In this document: positions 32,301-46,960 of the stretch, one piece after another
Position numbering within the stretch: the stretch's first letter is position 1
How the letters are laid out: every line of letters starts with the position of its first letter
Assembly (NCBI GenBank): GCA_021186555.1
Contig: JAJKFL010000042.1
Coordinates: 19,320,521-19,384,520, forward strand
DNA: 64,000 bases
Source: Reticulitermes speratus
Lineage: Eukaryota > Arthropoda > Insecta > Blattodea > Rhinotermitidae
Reading direction: 5' to 3'
Position numbers and translations under genes: made by a program
The notes under the pieces: generated by a model
What the model saw: only the letters and a program-made list of their open reading frames with translations
What the model was told of the DNA's origin: nothing
The model's database searches: none

Positions 32301-34725
32301 GCTGACTGGCGGTGTTTTACTACTAACCGTATTACAATTTGTGGCTCTGCTGCACAATGTCAGATGTAGGCCCTACTGTCTGTGGGCCATGTGAGGAACC
32401 CCTATCCGTATTTCAGGTACTCTTCGAACGATTCAACGACAAGTTCCATCACAAGAGTAGTGTGTTCGTTTCCATGCTTCCACATCGATACGTAAATGTA
32501 CATGTGTAATAGTGTTGCATAAATTTTGAAGATTTCATGGCTGATAAATGCACCTAAGGCGTCTCAGGAGACAGCCGCTCCAGAGCTAAAAACCAGCGTA
32601 CATTTAGTAGTGTGTGTGTGGTAGAAACAGGTTGGGCGATAGTAGTCTTCGGAAGGCCTGATGACTATATTCGTGATGCTTGTGGATCGGTTCTCTTTAC
32701 ATTGCCTTTGAATTACTCTGGATGTGAGGACAGAGAACGAAGCAATTAGCATATTTTATGGCGGCTTTTTTCCAGTTCTCTTACTTCCTTTGGGACATTC
32801 TTAGAGACAATGGTGCATTTTCGACTTCTTTCTTGTAGTAACAAATTTCTTTGAAACGGCATACACTAAGAGTAGAGATGAGCCTCTTTATGTATCTAGT
32901 AAGAAGGTGCATAATCAAAACGAATAGTGGAGTTAAACGCTGGAAATAATACTGGTGACAAGGCTGTGATAGGTTACGTATGGGGACTCAACATATTCTT
33001 ATTGCATTAATGTGCCGTATTCCTCGAAATTTATAGCTTAAAACATATCAATTCCTGAGTGGTTGAGCGACTGCTTATTACGCTTGTGATTACCTATTTT
33101 GGACTTTTTCATCGCTCTTCTTCCTGAATAAATCACAGAGTCACGGAAACTGGATAGGGACCTACCTGCTGAGCTGAATCCCGTAGACAGACATATTGCC
33201 ACTGTGATTACAAATGCTGATTTCTGTGAGACACAACTAAGTAGGTGCCCCACAAACTTTTGCCGTGAGGACGGAAAAATATCAATTTCCGAAACAATGT
33301 GTTGACGTCAGGAATGCTGGAGGACTGACAAAGTTCAGAAACCAAGTAACCTTGAACATGTGTGTTGTGAGGTGTTGGTGATCCTAGTTCATCACCAACG
33401 TGCCACCAATTCTGTGTAGAGTAATTATTTTGAAGACTTTGTGTGACTACGTACCCTCAGCACAATGATCCCTGCGTTGCCGTTTACTCAAAGGATTCAT
33501 TGGACATTAAATCTTTGTTTCTGTGCTGGCGCTTTGCCGTATTACCAGACAGTAAAATCTACGCGTGCTTGAACCATACGGTTCCCACAGATACTGTACG
33601 TAATAAACTCATTCCAAATCATTATACAAAGCAAAGAAACCATTTGTTTTTGTTATATGAGGGTTCCGTTGTCTGAGGCTCCCAAGATTCCGTCCAGTTT
33701 GTCTGGTTGAGATCTTAATTCAACGAAATTCAACACTTTGAATGCCAACAATTACCATCGAGTTCATATACGAAAAACTACGTCAACGAAACTTTTCTAT
33801 TGAGCTGTCAAGTGCGAAAACATGACTAATGTAGGATCACTGGCCGGGGCTGAATCTTGAGAGACAAATACTGAAGCCTGTCTTCCTATCTGAACGACAA
33901 AAAAGTCGTATTCCTGCACGAATTCTCCACTCACAGACAAAGTGGTTTCCTTGTAAAATGTGATACTCTGTGCATATAACGAGCGAGCAAGCAGTTAGGT
34001 GTAGGTGCGTGTATGCTTTGATATTCCACAAATGAACATTGAAAAGCTTACATCTTTTGGAATGTACTATAGCAATTCAGTTTAAAGCTATCTATGCTTT
34101 CTGTGTATGGCTGTACCTCAGAACGTTATTTCGCCGTATTTAATAATTGCATAACATATAACGTATGGATGACATCAAGCTCTATATAAACCACTTATAG
34201 TTGAAATGTCGCTAAATGGTATAAGCTACTTACGGTGGGGCTGGCAACGCGGGAGGGATAAGGTTTTCTTCCAGCAATGATAAATTACCATACTCGTTTC
34301 CTACAGTACAAATACCTCTACCAAGCCACAACCACAACCACGAAATATAACGAAGCCCTCATCTGCAAAGAAAGACCACAAGAGGGAGGATTATCGTTTT
34401 ATCGTTACCTCAAATTACTATCTATACAATAGTGCGCCCTCAATTCTTAATTGCTGTCATTTCAGGCCTTATATAAGCCTTAATTTATAAATGCATTTAT
34501 AAAATTGAACGTTACTGATAATTTTATTATTACCTTACCTTCGATGCCCTAAGGGTATGTGACAGTGGCTGATTCGTGATGCAGATATTACCTTTTCCAT
34601 TGTCCATCGTCTGACGTGAACCCCTTTCATTCGGGAACACGATGTTTCGAGAGATGACTTCTTTGCCGCCTTTAATGATTAATTAACATTACGCGTAATC
34701 CTATTTTTGCTTGGATGTTAGAGAG
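29301..34725. other. Anonymous DNA, 5.4 kb
   Basis: No gene is recognised. It contains AT dinucleotide tracts at about 29485-29530, an interrupted ATT run at 30015-30050 and a 13-base G homopolymer at 30214-30226. Open frames up to 117 codons (for example across 30742-31095) have no known motif. Confidence 0.5.
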
Positions 34726-34805
34726 GAAGTTTGGAATTGAACCATGGATCACTTTTGAGTACCAAGCGATTGCGTTCTAATGGTTCACTTGCTATCCATT
34801 GCATC
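34726..34805 (-). repeat. tRNA-derived SINE head
   Basis: On the minus strand the order is tRNA-like: GGATAGCAAGTG (A-box region), ATTAGAACGC, CTTGGTACTC and ATGGTTCAATTCC (B box GGTTCAATTCC). A one-base loss in the A box and an otherwise unrelated body suggest a decayed SINE and not a working tRNA gene. Confidence 0.5.
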
Positions 34806-37587
34806 TGATCTTAATACAAAAATAATGAAGTCTGTTTTTGCAATCACAACCAGCCACGAGTACAGCCAGCCTCAAATTTCCGCGTGTAGGCCCTTATGTA
34901 TATCTCAGAATTGGCAAAAATCCGACATAAGGTTTCTGTAATATTATAACTATTTTAACGAACGTTAGATTTATAGGGGTGAATCGGGTCACTTGAGAGA
35001 GAAACTGTTTTATTTCAGTCACGTCTTTATCAAAGTTAAATGTTTTGGTAACAGGGGAAACGACACACTTTGTTGCTTCGATACAATGTACTGTATCTTA
35101 CGATTCCTATGAGAAATATTAATTGCGCATATTTCTTTCAACAATACCTGTCACCCGATTTACCTGAAGGTTAATAGTGAATCGGGTCGAAAATTCGGGT
35201 GTAAAGGTCCAGTAACATATACCACATATGAATTGTACAGTTCAATAAATGCAACGTAACAAGTTTATTTGGATAATAATGACAACGTAACGCAGCGAAG
35301 GAAAACCTAACGGGAAGAATTCTTATGTGCTTCTGAATAGAAGACACTGAACTCGCGGACCCCCTAAGCACATCTAGCGGATCCACGGTTGATAAGCATT
35401 GCTCTGTACCGTGTAGAATGTTAATCCAAATTGTTTCGAATATGTACTTCACTGGACAGCTACACAATGTGTTTATAAATGTTATCATATACAGGAACCG
35501 GAATATGTACAAATTTTCTCTCTGAGTACATAATTCAATCAGTAACGATTCTAGCTGCATTGTCACTACTACATCCTATTCCGTCGGCAATGAAGCCATC
35601 GTGACATCATTGAATATGCGCGTCATATACATGTCGAAATTCCGACATATACGGATTTCACTGAACCATTAATTGAACATAGTTACAAATTACTATGGCA
35701 ATATTATTGTTAATGTGCATGGTATTAGGATGAATGACGTATTGACAGCTGTAATGAGACATAATGCTTTTGCAAAATGTATTAAATCTTTTGAATTCAA
35801 GATATACCCAGACTTCGTGTTCGGCTAATATTGAAATAACAGTAGACAATGAAGGAAGAAAATTAGGAAGACTGTTGAGTCTATGCTCTACAGTTCAATG
35901 CAACTAAGGGTGTGGCACAGCAGATATGTGTTTCTGGTACATGTGTTTATGAAATGAGGGTTGTTAGATCGAATATGACATGTGGTGTGGATGGAATGCG
36001 CATATTGTTGCTCAAATATTGTCATTTGCTAAGTACAGATTTTTTTAAACATGTAGCGCCCCACCAGCAATTTATGCACAATTTCAGCTTCATCCGCGTA
36101 TTAAAGATTTTTACCTTTATGTCCCAAATTCAGACTCAATAATAGTGACTATTTTGGGCCACCCTGTTACTGTGTGACGGACACAACAAGAATATCAAGC
36201 AATAAATGGTCTCAGAATATCTGTCAAAATAATATATTAGTTTTCTTTGGAAACTTTAATGCTTTCGTCTGCGAAATGGAATTAAAACTTGTAATTGTGG
36301 AAAAGAATTCAACTGTTTCTGTGTTTCAATAAGGTGATGGACTTATTTACAAAAGAGCGAAGTGGTTGCTTAAGTAATTTAACCTGTTATATTAATATTT
36401 TCTTTGAACGTTTATTTCGTAATATCTAGCACGCTGGGACTCTCTCTCTTTCTCTATAAACCAGATCTGTATTTGTTGACATAAAACATTCTAGCTCCGG
36501 TATGATGATTTTATTTAGGTCGTTATGTCTGCCGCACGCAAAACGTAGGTCCATTATGAATTTTACGTGCAAGTATACTTGTTTGTAATTTTTACTTAAT
36601 TGTATTCTATTTTTCCGCTATGTATGAATGTTGTTGTTTAATTACGGTAGACTGAAACGTTTTTGTCCCGCTGATGTTGCTTACTCAGTTGTGTTGAAAT
36701 GTAATGACGAATGGCAAGGTAGGAAGCGGAAGCATTTGTTACTACATTGGTGAAGCACGAACTGACTGCAGAACGCATTTGTATGAAGTTCTTTCCGAGA
36801 TAACAATCAGCTATATATGTTCATTAACTGTGACAGCAAAACACTGTTAATGTTTCAGCGAGTTTCACTAGAAGTAATTTTCTTCTGTAGAAATCAAATA
36901 TGGCGGAAATATTTTTATGTTAAAATTTTAAGTTCGCGTCGGTCAAGTTTCTCGTGGCGTTCTGGCTCATGACAGCCTGTAGTTCGGTTTGTTTGTTTGT
37001 GTGTGAGCTGGTTACAGCCTATAAAATGTTATTACCCAGAAGCCCGCAATGTGATTTTGTTTTATCGCTGTCAGATCTATTATCCATATTTTTTTTTACA
37101 AATGACCCCTACAAATATCCTCATCTTGCCGAATTTTATCGTGAGGGCCTAGCAGTTCATCGCTTGTTACCCATATAATTTATATTAGAATTATATTACA
37201 CGATAGGCAAAGTGTTTGCTGCTGCTTCATGATCAATTTCTGTACTCTTGTTTCGGATCTCAAATGGCCGCTTTCCAGCCCAGAGTCATAAACAATTTTC
37301 TCAGTGTCAGTATTCCATTCGGACGCACACACGCACACGCACGCACAAGTACAAAAATTCCATGTCAACTTAATTGGCGTGATTCTGCAGCCTTTCTCTG
37401 AAAAGTTTAAATCATCGAATTTTCTAAATACTTCCTTCGACAGATACTCTATATTATCTGCATCACACGCTTTGATCAGATATTTTAAATTATAATTATA
37501 TCAGTCTTAAAAGCTGGAATCTACTGTACAGGTAATAAAATGCCCTGCTCTGGATACATATATTCTTTCGTACTCTAAGGAATACAC
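34806..37587. other. Anonymous AT-rich DNA
   Basis: No gene is recognised. Short phrases GTGAATCGGGTC (34979 and 35177) and GTCACCCGATTTAC (35151) are related in direct and inverted orientation, possibly a decayed small element. Not supported further. Confidence 0.4.
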
Positions 37588-37671
37588 AGTATATTTCACT
37601 CTTGTTCAGTAATTACAGTCACAACCAATTTTGGTTGTGACTGTAATTACTGAACAAGAGTGAAATATACT
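37588..37671. repeat. Perfect 84-bp palindrome (41-bp arms, 2-nt centre)
   Basis: 37588-37628 and 37631-37671 are exact reverse complements with TT between them. Complementarity stops abruptly on the outside. A perfect inverted duplication of this length must be recent or an assembly artefact. There is no target duplication and no link to a known element. Confidence 0.95.
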
Positions 37672-38732
37672 CTGCATTCACATACCAGCGGGGATGTCAA
37701 ATATTAAGATTGTAAGGAATACGACTATCTTACTGAAGAATAATTCCATTTCTGAATTACTTGTTCAGTTTTTCCCTCATTTATTTATTCTTCCTCAACT
37801 GTTGAACCTAGAGTGTCTCTAAGTATCATTAGTGAAACCGTCTGCTACTAAGCTGGCGGCTTGAAATGAGACTGCCCTAACGTACTGAAAAGCAATAGGT
37901 ATTGGTTTATACTGTGCCTGGAGACTGGAATGAAACAAAGGGTTGGAAAATGTAGTATCAAACGATAGTCTCAAAAGCACTTTGGACACTAAATGATATC
38001 ATAAGGACGTAAGAAATGTGTTTCCTTATTTCGTGACAGTGTGTTCTGACAGCCACGCTTTAATGGTGTTGGGTGCTTGTTGTGGCAACGTTTTTTGATA
38101 AACATGATTACATAGGCACTGTCTGCAAATAGGGTGAAGGCGTCACCTTTTGTAGAGCACAGTGTAAGAGTCCGAAGTTCGTCTGTACGTTCATATAGAA
38201 TAACATAATCATACGAAAAATATATCAAACCAAACTTGATGTTATAAGCGTGCGAAGTATTATTTGGCCACTGTGAAACAAAACAGCATTCACACAAGAA
38301 GTGTTTTGTGACCGAAATAAGGTAATATAAAACATGGCCTCGTCAGTGTGCTTCTGTTTGATGCATTCTCTTCAAACAACACAAAAATATTTTGTGTGTG
38401 ATACAGATACAAATCTCATTAATATGTAAAAACGTGGGTGTCATGTATATATAACGAATGAGAAACATCGACGTGTGTGGTACAATAGGCCTGTCTGTTT
38501 AAGGTTTTCATGAAGGTTGTTGCTTAAATGATGGTCTTCCGGGATTATTAAAACCTGTAGAATAATAAGTCTGTTTTCGGAGATATATAGGCTACTACCT
38601 GCATATCTAGGGCAATTTATTGGGTTATGGTGGATGCTGAAATGACTGAGAGGAGAACATGTGTCAGTTTGTATATCATTGCAAACGACACACATAATCA
38701 TCACATTTTCTCCTTCCAATTCCTTCAGAATG
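37672..38732. other. Anonymous DNA
   Basis: Nothing recognisable. Frames up to 102 codons on the minus strand are without motif. Confidence 0.4.
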
Positions 38733-40475
38733 TGGTAGAATTATATTACAGAGCTCTACGATCGAGATAATCGGCCAGAAAAACTAGAAGTCGAACCTCA
38801 AGAGGAAGTATATGCAGACGCAATGGGTCCTTATATTTTGCAAAGTGCAGTGAGAAAAGCCATCAGGAAATTGAGGGTTTAAGAAGGCTGCAGGATATAA
38901 TGATGTACCTCTGGATGTAGTCAAATTGTTGGTTGAAATGTCTCAAACTAACGACACAGCTCAACAACATATATGAAAGCGGTCAGTGTCCCAAGAATTT
39001 TACTGAAGTTACAATAATTCCCTTAAAGAAGAAGCCAAACGCTACAGAATGCAGCGACCATCGCACAGCCAGCCTCATCGCATATGCAGCAGAGATAGTA
39101 ACGAGGATACTTAGAAGAAGTTTGAAAATAAATTGAGGACTTACATGGAGAAGATCAGTTTGGATTTGGAAGAGTAAAAGGAACTAGGGATATAATTGGG
39201 ATGCTGAGGATAATATCGGGACGAACTTTGGACACATCATGAAGAATTTTATGCTCGCTTCACAACTGGCAAAAGGCATTTGAACGTGTAAATTAGACCA
39301 AACCAATGCATAACCTAAAGGAAATTGTAGACTGGCGCAATAGAAGATTAATCAGCAAACTGTACTTGTATCAGTGGGTTAAACTGCCACTGTACTGAGG
39401 GGAGACAAGAAATGTGAAGACTGCTAGAGGAGTTATACAAGGATGCCATTTTTTTACCGATTCTGTTTAACTTACGCTGCGAGTACCTTACCAAGGAAGC
39501 TCTTGAAGGGTTTGTAGACTTCAAAATAGGACAAGTAATTCGCACTGTGAAGTATGCAGATTTCCTTGTGCTACTGATTAAGGAAGAGACGGTCCTAAAG
39601 GGTACGATTGAAAGTATAATTTAAATTTGAAGATAATATGGGAGGGAAATGAATGTGGAAACAAAATTGGGAGATGAGAATCTCAAGGCAACCATCCCCA
39701 ATACAGATTGTGATTGATCAAAAGCAGCCGGAGAATGTGGAATATTTCAAATATTTTGGTAACGTGATAACAAATGATGCCGGTTGTACACATGAAATTA
39801 AATCCAGGATTGCCGTACCAAAGGCAGCATTCAACAAGAAGAAGACTCTTTTCACCAACATATTGGACTTAAATTTAAAGAAGAAACTAGTAGAGTGCTA
39901 CATTTGGAGCATAGCTTTGTATGGTTCTGAAAATTGGACACTTCAGATGGTAGATCAGAAATGCCTGGAAAGTTGTGAAATGTGGTGCTGGAGAGGGAAG
40001 GAGAAGATCAGTTGGACCGATCGTGTGAGAAATGAAGAAGTATTACAAAGAGTCAAGGAGGAGAGGAATATCCTACAAAAAGTAACAAGAAGAAAGGCCA
40101 ACTGGATTGGTCACATCTTGCGTAGGAACTGGCATCTAAAACACGTTATTGAATCAAAGAAAGAGGGAAAAAGTGTCGGGAAGACGAGTAAGAAGACTTA
40201 AGCAGCTACTGGATGACCTTAAGGAAAATAGAGGATACTGGAAATTGAAAGAGTGAGCACTGGATCTCTGTGGAGAACTCGCTTTTGGAGAAGCTATGGA
40301 CCTGTCGTAAGACAGCCAAACGAAATGAGTGAATCCCTTCTGCATCCATCTGAAGCAAATTCAGTCACCCCGAAGATACAGGGAACACGTTTTTCCGGAA
40401 ACGTCGAAGCCAACCTATTATTCTGCACAGTGCAAGAACCCAAAAGACCGTCAACTGACTTGACTTGAATCCTCT
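38733..40475 (+). pseudogene. Non-LTR retrotransposon, decayed RT to C-terminus and 3' UTR
   Basis: Plus-strand blocks in order: LYDRDNRPEKLEVEPQEEVY, YNDVPLDVVKLL, a QFGFR-like region, EALEGFVDFKIGQVI-like residues, and KYADFLVLLIKEE where the catalytic YADD reads YADF (39553-39564). The best uninterrupted part, about 39653-40201, carries ISRQPSPIQIVIDQKQ, EYFKYFGNVITND, KKLVECYIWSIALYGSENW and RRKANWIGHILRRN. The family C-terminus (SLWRTRFWRSYGPVVRQ) lies in another frame at about 40265-40320. Numerous indels and stops break it. The 3' UTR appears to end in TGACTTGACTTG near 40470. The endonuclease is absent. A different family from the RTE copies. The clade was not assigned. Confidence 0.88.
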
Positions 40476-41381
40476 ATAACCAATGCTGCTTTCAATAAAT
40501 TAATATTAAAAGCAATATGGAGGGTATATTTCACAGTAAAATACACAGACTACACATTTTTCTGTCTTACATAGAAAACAAACATAAAAGTTTTGTAATG
40601 TGTGTTATTACCTTTAATATTCTTAAAGTTTGAAACTTTTTAAATAAAATATGTTCTCAGTAAACTGTAAGATATATCAAATCTTCATATATCCTAGAGT
40701 AGACATTTATGTTTTACTTCTTTGAAGCTTTGTTATAATGGAAAATGGCCTGCTCTTACTTAAGTTGACTTTCTAATAACTAAACACCATAGCATTTGCT
40801 GTCCTTGTTTATGAGGCTGAAGTCCATTTCATTATAATTAGGCTTATGTAGCAGGGATTAAGACAGGCATTAGCATGACTGTTGACGACTGCACGCATCT
40901 AGTTTGTCCACAGAATAAACACGCACAGCCACACAACACAAGCACGTCACACGCAAAACACATGTACACAGTATGTACGTTAACTCGTACTAGAATTCAT
41001 TTCGTGCTTTCTCTTAACAGAGACCAGGGGTGTACAACTTTGAAATTTTCAATGGGTGTCATGCAATTGAACAGTACGTATTATGGGCCACCAGAAGATG
41101 GAGGTAGCAAGATGCTCTTGAAAGGTCCGGCACTTCTACCATTACACGGCGTCACATCCAAGGACACACGAAGCTTTATAGTTACCTCCGTGAAAACACT
41201 CTATATCAGTTTCTAAATATATAGGTATATGGTTCTGTTGATGGTATAAAATTTACATAGTCTCATTTAGTAATCTCCGGAAGTAGATCGTAGAAGCAGT
41301 CAATGCATAGTTAAATCATACGGGAAAATTAAACAATTTCAGAAATATTTTGCCTCTTTGCTAATTCGTGACGGGCGGTGG
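40476..41381. other. Anonymous DNA left of the satellite
   Basis: No gene or repeat is recognised. The last 40 bases before the array contain no 11-bp unit and no inverted repeat. Confidence 0.45.
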
Positions 41382-44300
41382 AACGATTGTTATATGATAT
41401 AAGATTGTTACACGATTGCTACACGATTGTTATACGATTGTTATACGATTGTTATACGATTGTTATACGATTCTTACAAGATTGTTACACAATTGTTATA
41501 CTATTGTTATACGATTGTTATATCATTGTTATATCATTGTTATATGTTACACGATTGTTATACCATTGTTACACCATTGTTACACGAATGCTACACGATT
41601 GTTATACGATTGTTACACGATTGTTATACGATTGTTACACGATTGTTAAACGATTGTTATACGATTGTTATAGGAATGTTTTATGTTATACGATTGTTAC
41701 ACGATTGTTTCACCATTGTTATACCATTGTTACACGATTGTTACACGATTGTTACACCATTGTTACACCATTGTTACACCATTCTTACAACATTGTTATA
41801 CCATTCTTACACCATTGTTACACCATTGTTACACCATTTTTACACCATTGTTATACGATTGTTACAAGATTGCTATATGATTGTTATTAGACTGTTACAC
41901 GATTGTTACACGATTGTTATATCATTGTTATAACATTATTAAATCATTGTTATATGTTACACGATTGTTATACCATTGTTATACCATTGTTACACGATTG
42001 TTAACACGATTGTTATACCATTGTTACACGATTGTTACAACGATTTTTATAAGATTGTTACACGATTGTTACACGATTGTTACACGACTGTTATAAGACA
42101 GTTATACGACTGTTACACGACTGTTACAACGATTGTTATACGATTGTTATACGATTGTTATATGATATACGATTGTTATACACGATTGTTACACGATTGT
42201 TACACGATTGTTACAACGATTGTTATACGATTGTTATACGATTGTTGCACGATTGTTATACGATTGTTATAATGTTATGCGATTGTTTCACGATTGTTAT
42301 ACCATTGTTACACGATTGTTACACGATTGTTACACCATTCTTACAACATTGTTACACGATTGTTACACGATTGTTATACGATTGTTATAACGATTGTTAA
42401 ACGATTGTTATAGGATTGTTATATGATTGTTATAACATTGTTAACACGATTGTTACACGATTGTTATACGATTGTTATATCATTGTTATATCATTGTTAT
42501 ATATTACACGATTGTTACACCATTGTTACACGATTGTTACACGATTGTTATACGATTGTTATACCATTGTTACACGATTGTTACACGATTGTTACACCAT
42601 TCTTACAACATTGTTACACCATTGTTACACGATTGTTACACCATTGTAACACGATTGTTACACGATTGTTATAACGATTGTTATACGATTGTTATACGAT
42701 TGTTACACGTTGTTATAAAAATTGTTATAACGATTGTTATAGGATTGTTATATGATTGTTATACGATTGTTACACGATTGTTACACGATTGCTATAACGA
42801 TTGTTATATCATTGTTATATATTACACGATTGTTATACCATTGTTACACGATTGTTACACGATTGTTATACGATTGTTATACGATTGTTACACGAATGTA
42901 ATAGATTGTTATACGATTGTTACACGATTGTTACACGATTGTTACACGATTGTTACACGATTGTTACACGATTGTTATAACGATTGTTACACGATTGTTA
43001 TACGATTGTTATAGGATTGTATAATGATTGTTACACGATTGTTACACGATTGTTACACGATTGTTATAAGATTGTTATATCATTGTTATATCATTGTTAT
43101 ATATTACACGATTGTTATACCATTGTTACACGATTGTTACACGATTGTTACACGATTGTTGCACGATTGTTATACCATTGTTATACCATTGTTACACGAT
43201 TGTTACACGATTGTTACACCATTCTTACAACATTGTTACAATATTGTTACACGATTGTTACACCATTGTTAAACGATTGTTACAACGATTGTTACACGAT
43301 TGTTATACGATTGTTATACGATTGTTACACGATTGTTATACGATTGTTATACCATTGTTACACGATTGTTACACGATTGTTACACCATTCTTACAACATT
43401 GTTACACCATTGTTACACGATTGTTACACCATTGTAACACGATTGTTATAACGATTGTTATAACGATTGTTATACGATTGTTATACGATTGATATACGAT
43501 TGTAATAGATTGTCATATGATTGTTATACGATTGTTACACGATTGTTATACGATTGTCATATCATTAATATTACACGATTGTTATAACATTGTTACACGA
43601 TTGTTACACGATTGTTACACGATTGTTACACGATTGTTATACGATTGTTATACGATTGTTACACGATTGTTATAACGATTGTTATATGATTGTTATATGA
43701 TTGTTACAACTTTCTTCACGATTGTTACACGATTGTTATAACGATTGTTATACGATTGTTATACGATTGCTAACACGATTGTTATACGATTGTTATAGGA
43801 TTGTTATATGATTGTTATACGATTGTTACACTATTGTTACACGATTATTATACGATTGTTATATCTTTGTTATATCATTGTTATATATATACACGATTGT
43901 TATAACCATTGTTATAACCATTGTTACACGATTGTTACACGATTATTATACCATTGTTACACGATTGTTACACGATTGTTACACGATTGTTATAAGATTG
44001 TTACACGATTGTATAAACGATTGTTACACGACTGTTATAACGATTGTTACACGATTGTTATAACGAATGTTATAACCATTGTTACAACGATTGTTACACG
44101 ATTGTTACAACGGTTGTTACACGATTGTTATATACGATTGTTATAACGATTTTTATACGATTGTTACACGTTTGTTATACCATTGTTACACGATTGTTAC
44201 ACGACTGTTATACGACAGTTATAACGACTGATTACACGAATTGTAACACGATTGTTATAACGATTGTTATATGATAATACGATTGTTATACGATTGTTAC

Positions 44301-45300
44301 ACGATTGATTATACGATTGTATACACGATTGTTATAACGATTGTTATACGATTGTATACACGATTGTTACACGATTGATATACGATTGTTATATGTTATG
44401 CGATTGTTTACACGATTGTTATACCATTGTTACACTATTGTTACACGATTTTACACCATTCTTACAACATTGTTACAACCATTGTTAAACCGATTGTTAC
44501 ACGATTGTTGCAACGATTGTTAAACGATTGTTATACGATTGTATATACGATTGTTATACGATTGTTATAGATGTTATAACGATTGTTACAACGATTGTTA
44601 TACGATTGCTATATCATTGTTATATCATTGTTATATATTTTACACGATTGTTATACCATTGTTACACGATTGTTACACGATTGTTGCACGATTGTTTATA
44701 CCATTGTTATAACCATTGTTACACGATTGTTATACGATTGTTATACGATTGTTACACGATTGTTATACGATTGTTATACGATTGTTATAACGATTGTTAT
44801 AGGATTGTTATATGATTGTTATAACGATTTTTACACGATTGGTACAAGATTGTTATACGATTGTTATAACGATTGTTATACGATTGTTATACGATTGTTA
44901 TAGGATTTTTATATGATTGTTATACGATTTTTACACGATTGTTACACGATTGTTATACGATTGTTATATCATTGTTATATCTTTGTTATATATTACACGA
45001 TTGTTATACCATTGTTACACGATTGTTACACGATTGTTACACGAATGTTATACGATTGTTATACGATTGTTACACGATTGTTATACGATTGTTATATGAT
45101 TGTTATATGATTGTTACACCATTGTTACACGATTGTTACGCGATTGTTACACGATTGTTGCACGATTGTTATACGATTGTTATACCATTGTTACAACGAT
45201 TGTTACACGAATTTACACCATTCTTACAACATTGTTACACCATTTTTACACGATTGTTACACGATTGTTACACGATTGTTATACGATTGTTATACGATTG

Positions 45301-45910
45301 TTTTACGATTGTTGTACGATAGTTATACAATAGTTATACGATTGTTATAGGATTGTTATATGATTGTTATACGATTGTTACACGATAGTTACACGATTGT
45401 TATATCATTGTTATATCATTGTTATATAATTACACGATTGTTATACCATTGTTACACGATTGTTTCACGATTGTTACACGATTGATATACGATTGTTACA
45501 ACGATTGTTACACGATTGTTGTACGATTGTTATATGATTGTTACACCATTGATACACCATTGTTACACGATTTTTACACGATTGTTATACGATTGTTATA
45601 CGATTGTTTTACGATTGTTGTACGATAGTTATACAATAGTTATACGATTGTTATAGGATTGTTATATGATTGTTATACGATTGTTACACGATAGTTACAC
45701 GATTGTTATATCATTGTTATATCATTGTTATATATTACACGATTGTTATACCATTGTTACACGATTGTTTCACGATTGTTACAACGATTGATATACGATT
45801 GTTACACGATTGTTACACGATTGTTGTACGATTGTTATATGATTGTTACACCATTGATACACCATTGTTACACGATTTTTACACGATTGTTATACGATTG
45901 TTACACGATT
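45301..45910 (+). repeat. Segmental tandem duplication in the array, period about 306 bp
   Basis: The unusual variant string TTTTACGATTGTTGTACG followed by ATAGTTATACAATAG occurs at 45301 and again at 45607. The flanking variant order is the same over most of the interval. Confidence 0.85.
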
Positions 45911-46960
45911 GTTTATACGATTGTTATACGATTGTTATAGGATTGTTATATGATTGTTATACGATTGTTACACGATTGTTACACGATTATTATACGATTG
46001 TTATATCATTGTTATATCATTGTTATATACTACACTATTGTTATAACCATTGTTACACGATTGTTACACGATTGTTACACGATTGTTATACGATTGTTAT
46101 ACCATTGTTACACGATTGTTACACCATTCTTACAACATTGTTACAGCATTGTTACACGATTGTTACACCATTGTAACACGATTGATACACGATTGTTATA
46201 TGATTGTTATACGATTGTTATACGATTGTTATAACGATTGTTATACGATTGTTATACGATTGTTATATGATTGTTATACGATTGTTACACGATTGTTATA
46301 CGATTGTTATACTATTGTTACATGATTGTTACATGATTCTTATACGATTGTTGTACGATTTATATATGAAAGTTATATGATTGTTATATGTTATACGATT
46401 GTTACACGATTGTTACATGATTGTTACACGATTGTTACACCATTCTTACACCATTGTTACACCATTGTTACACGATTGTTACACCATTGTTACTCGATTG
46501 TTACACGATTGTTAAACGATTGTTATACGATTGTTATATGATTGTTACACGATTATAACACGATTGTTACACGATTGTTACACGATTGTTATACGATAGT
46601 TATACGATTGTTACACGATTGTTACACGATTGTTACACGATTATTATATGATTGTTATATGTTACACGATTGTTACACGATTTTTATACGATTGTTATAC
46701 AATTGATTGTTACAAGATTGTTATACGATTGTTATATGTACACGATTGTTACAAGACTGTTACACGACTATTACACCATTGTTATACCATTGTTACACGA
46801 TTGTTACAAAGATTGTTATAACGATTGATTGTTATATGTTACACGATTGTTATACGATTGTTACACGACTTTTATTTGATTGTTAAACGATTGTTACACG
46901 ATTGTTATATGTTTGTTATATGTTATACGATTGTTACACGGTTGTTACTCGATTGTTATA

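Noticed and set aside
34726-34805. Minus-strand tRNA gene
   Set aside because: The A box has lost a base, and I could not build a full cloverleaf with a paired acceptor stem. A SINE relic fits better.
34975-35190. Small DNA transposon bounded by GTGAATCGGGTC and GTCACCCGATTTAC
   Set aside because: The inverted similarity is short and imperfect, a direct copy also exists, and no target duplication was found.
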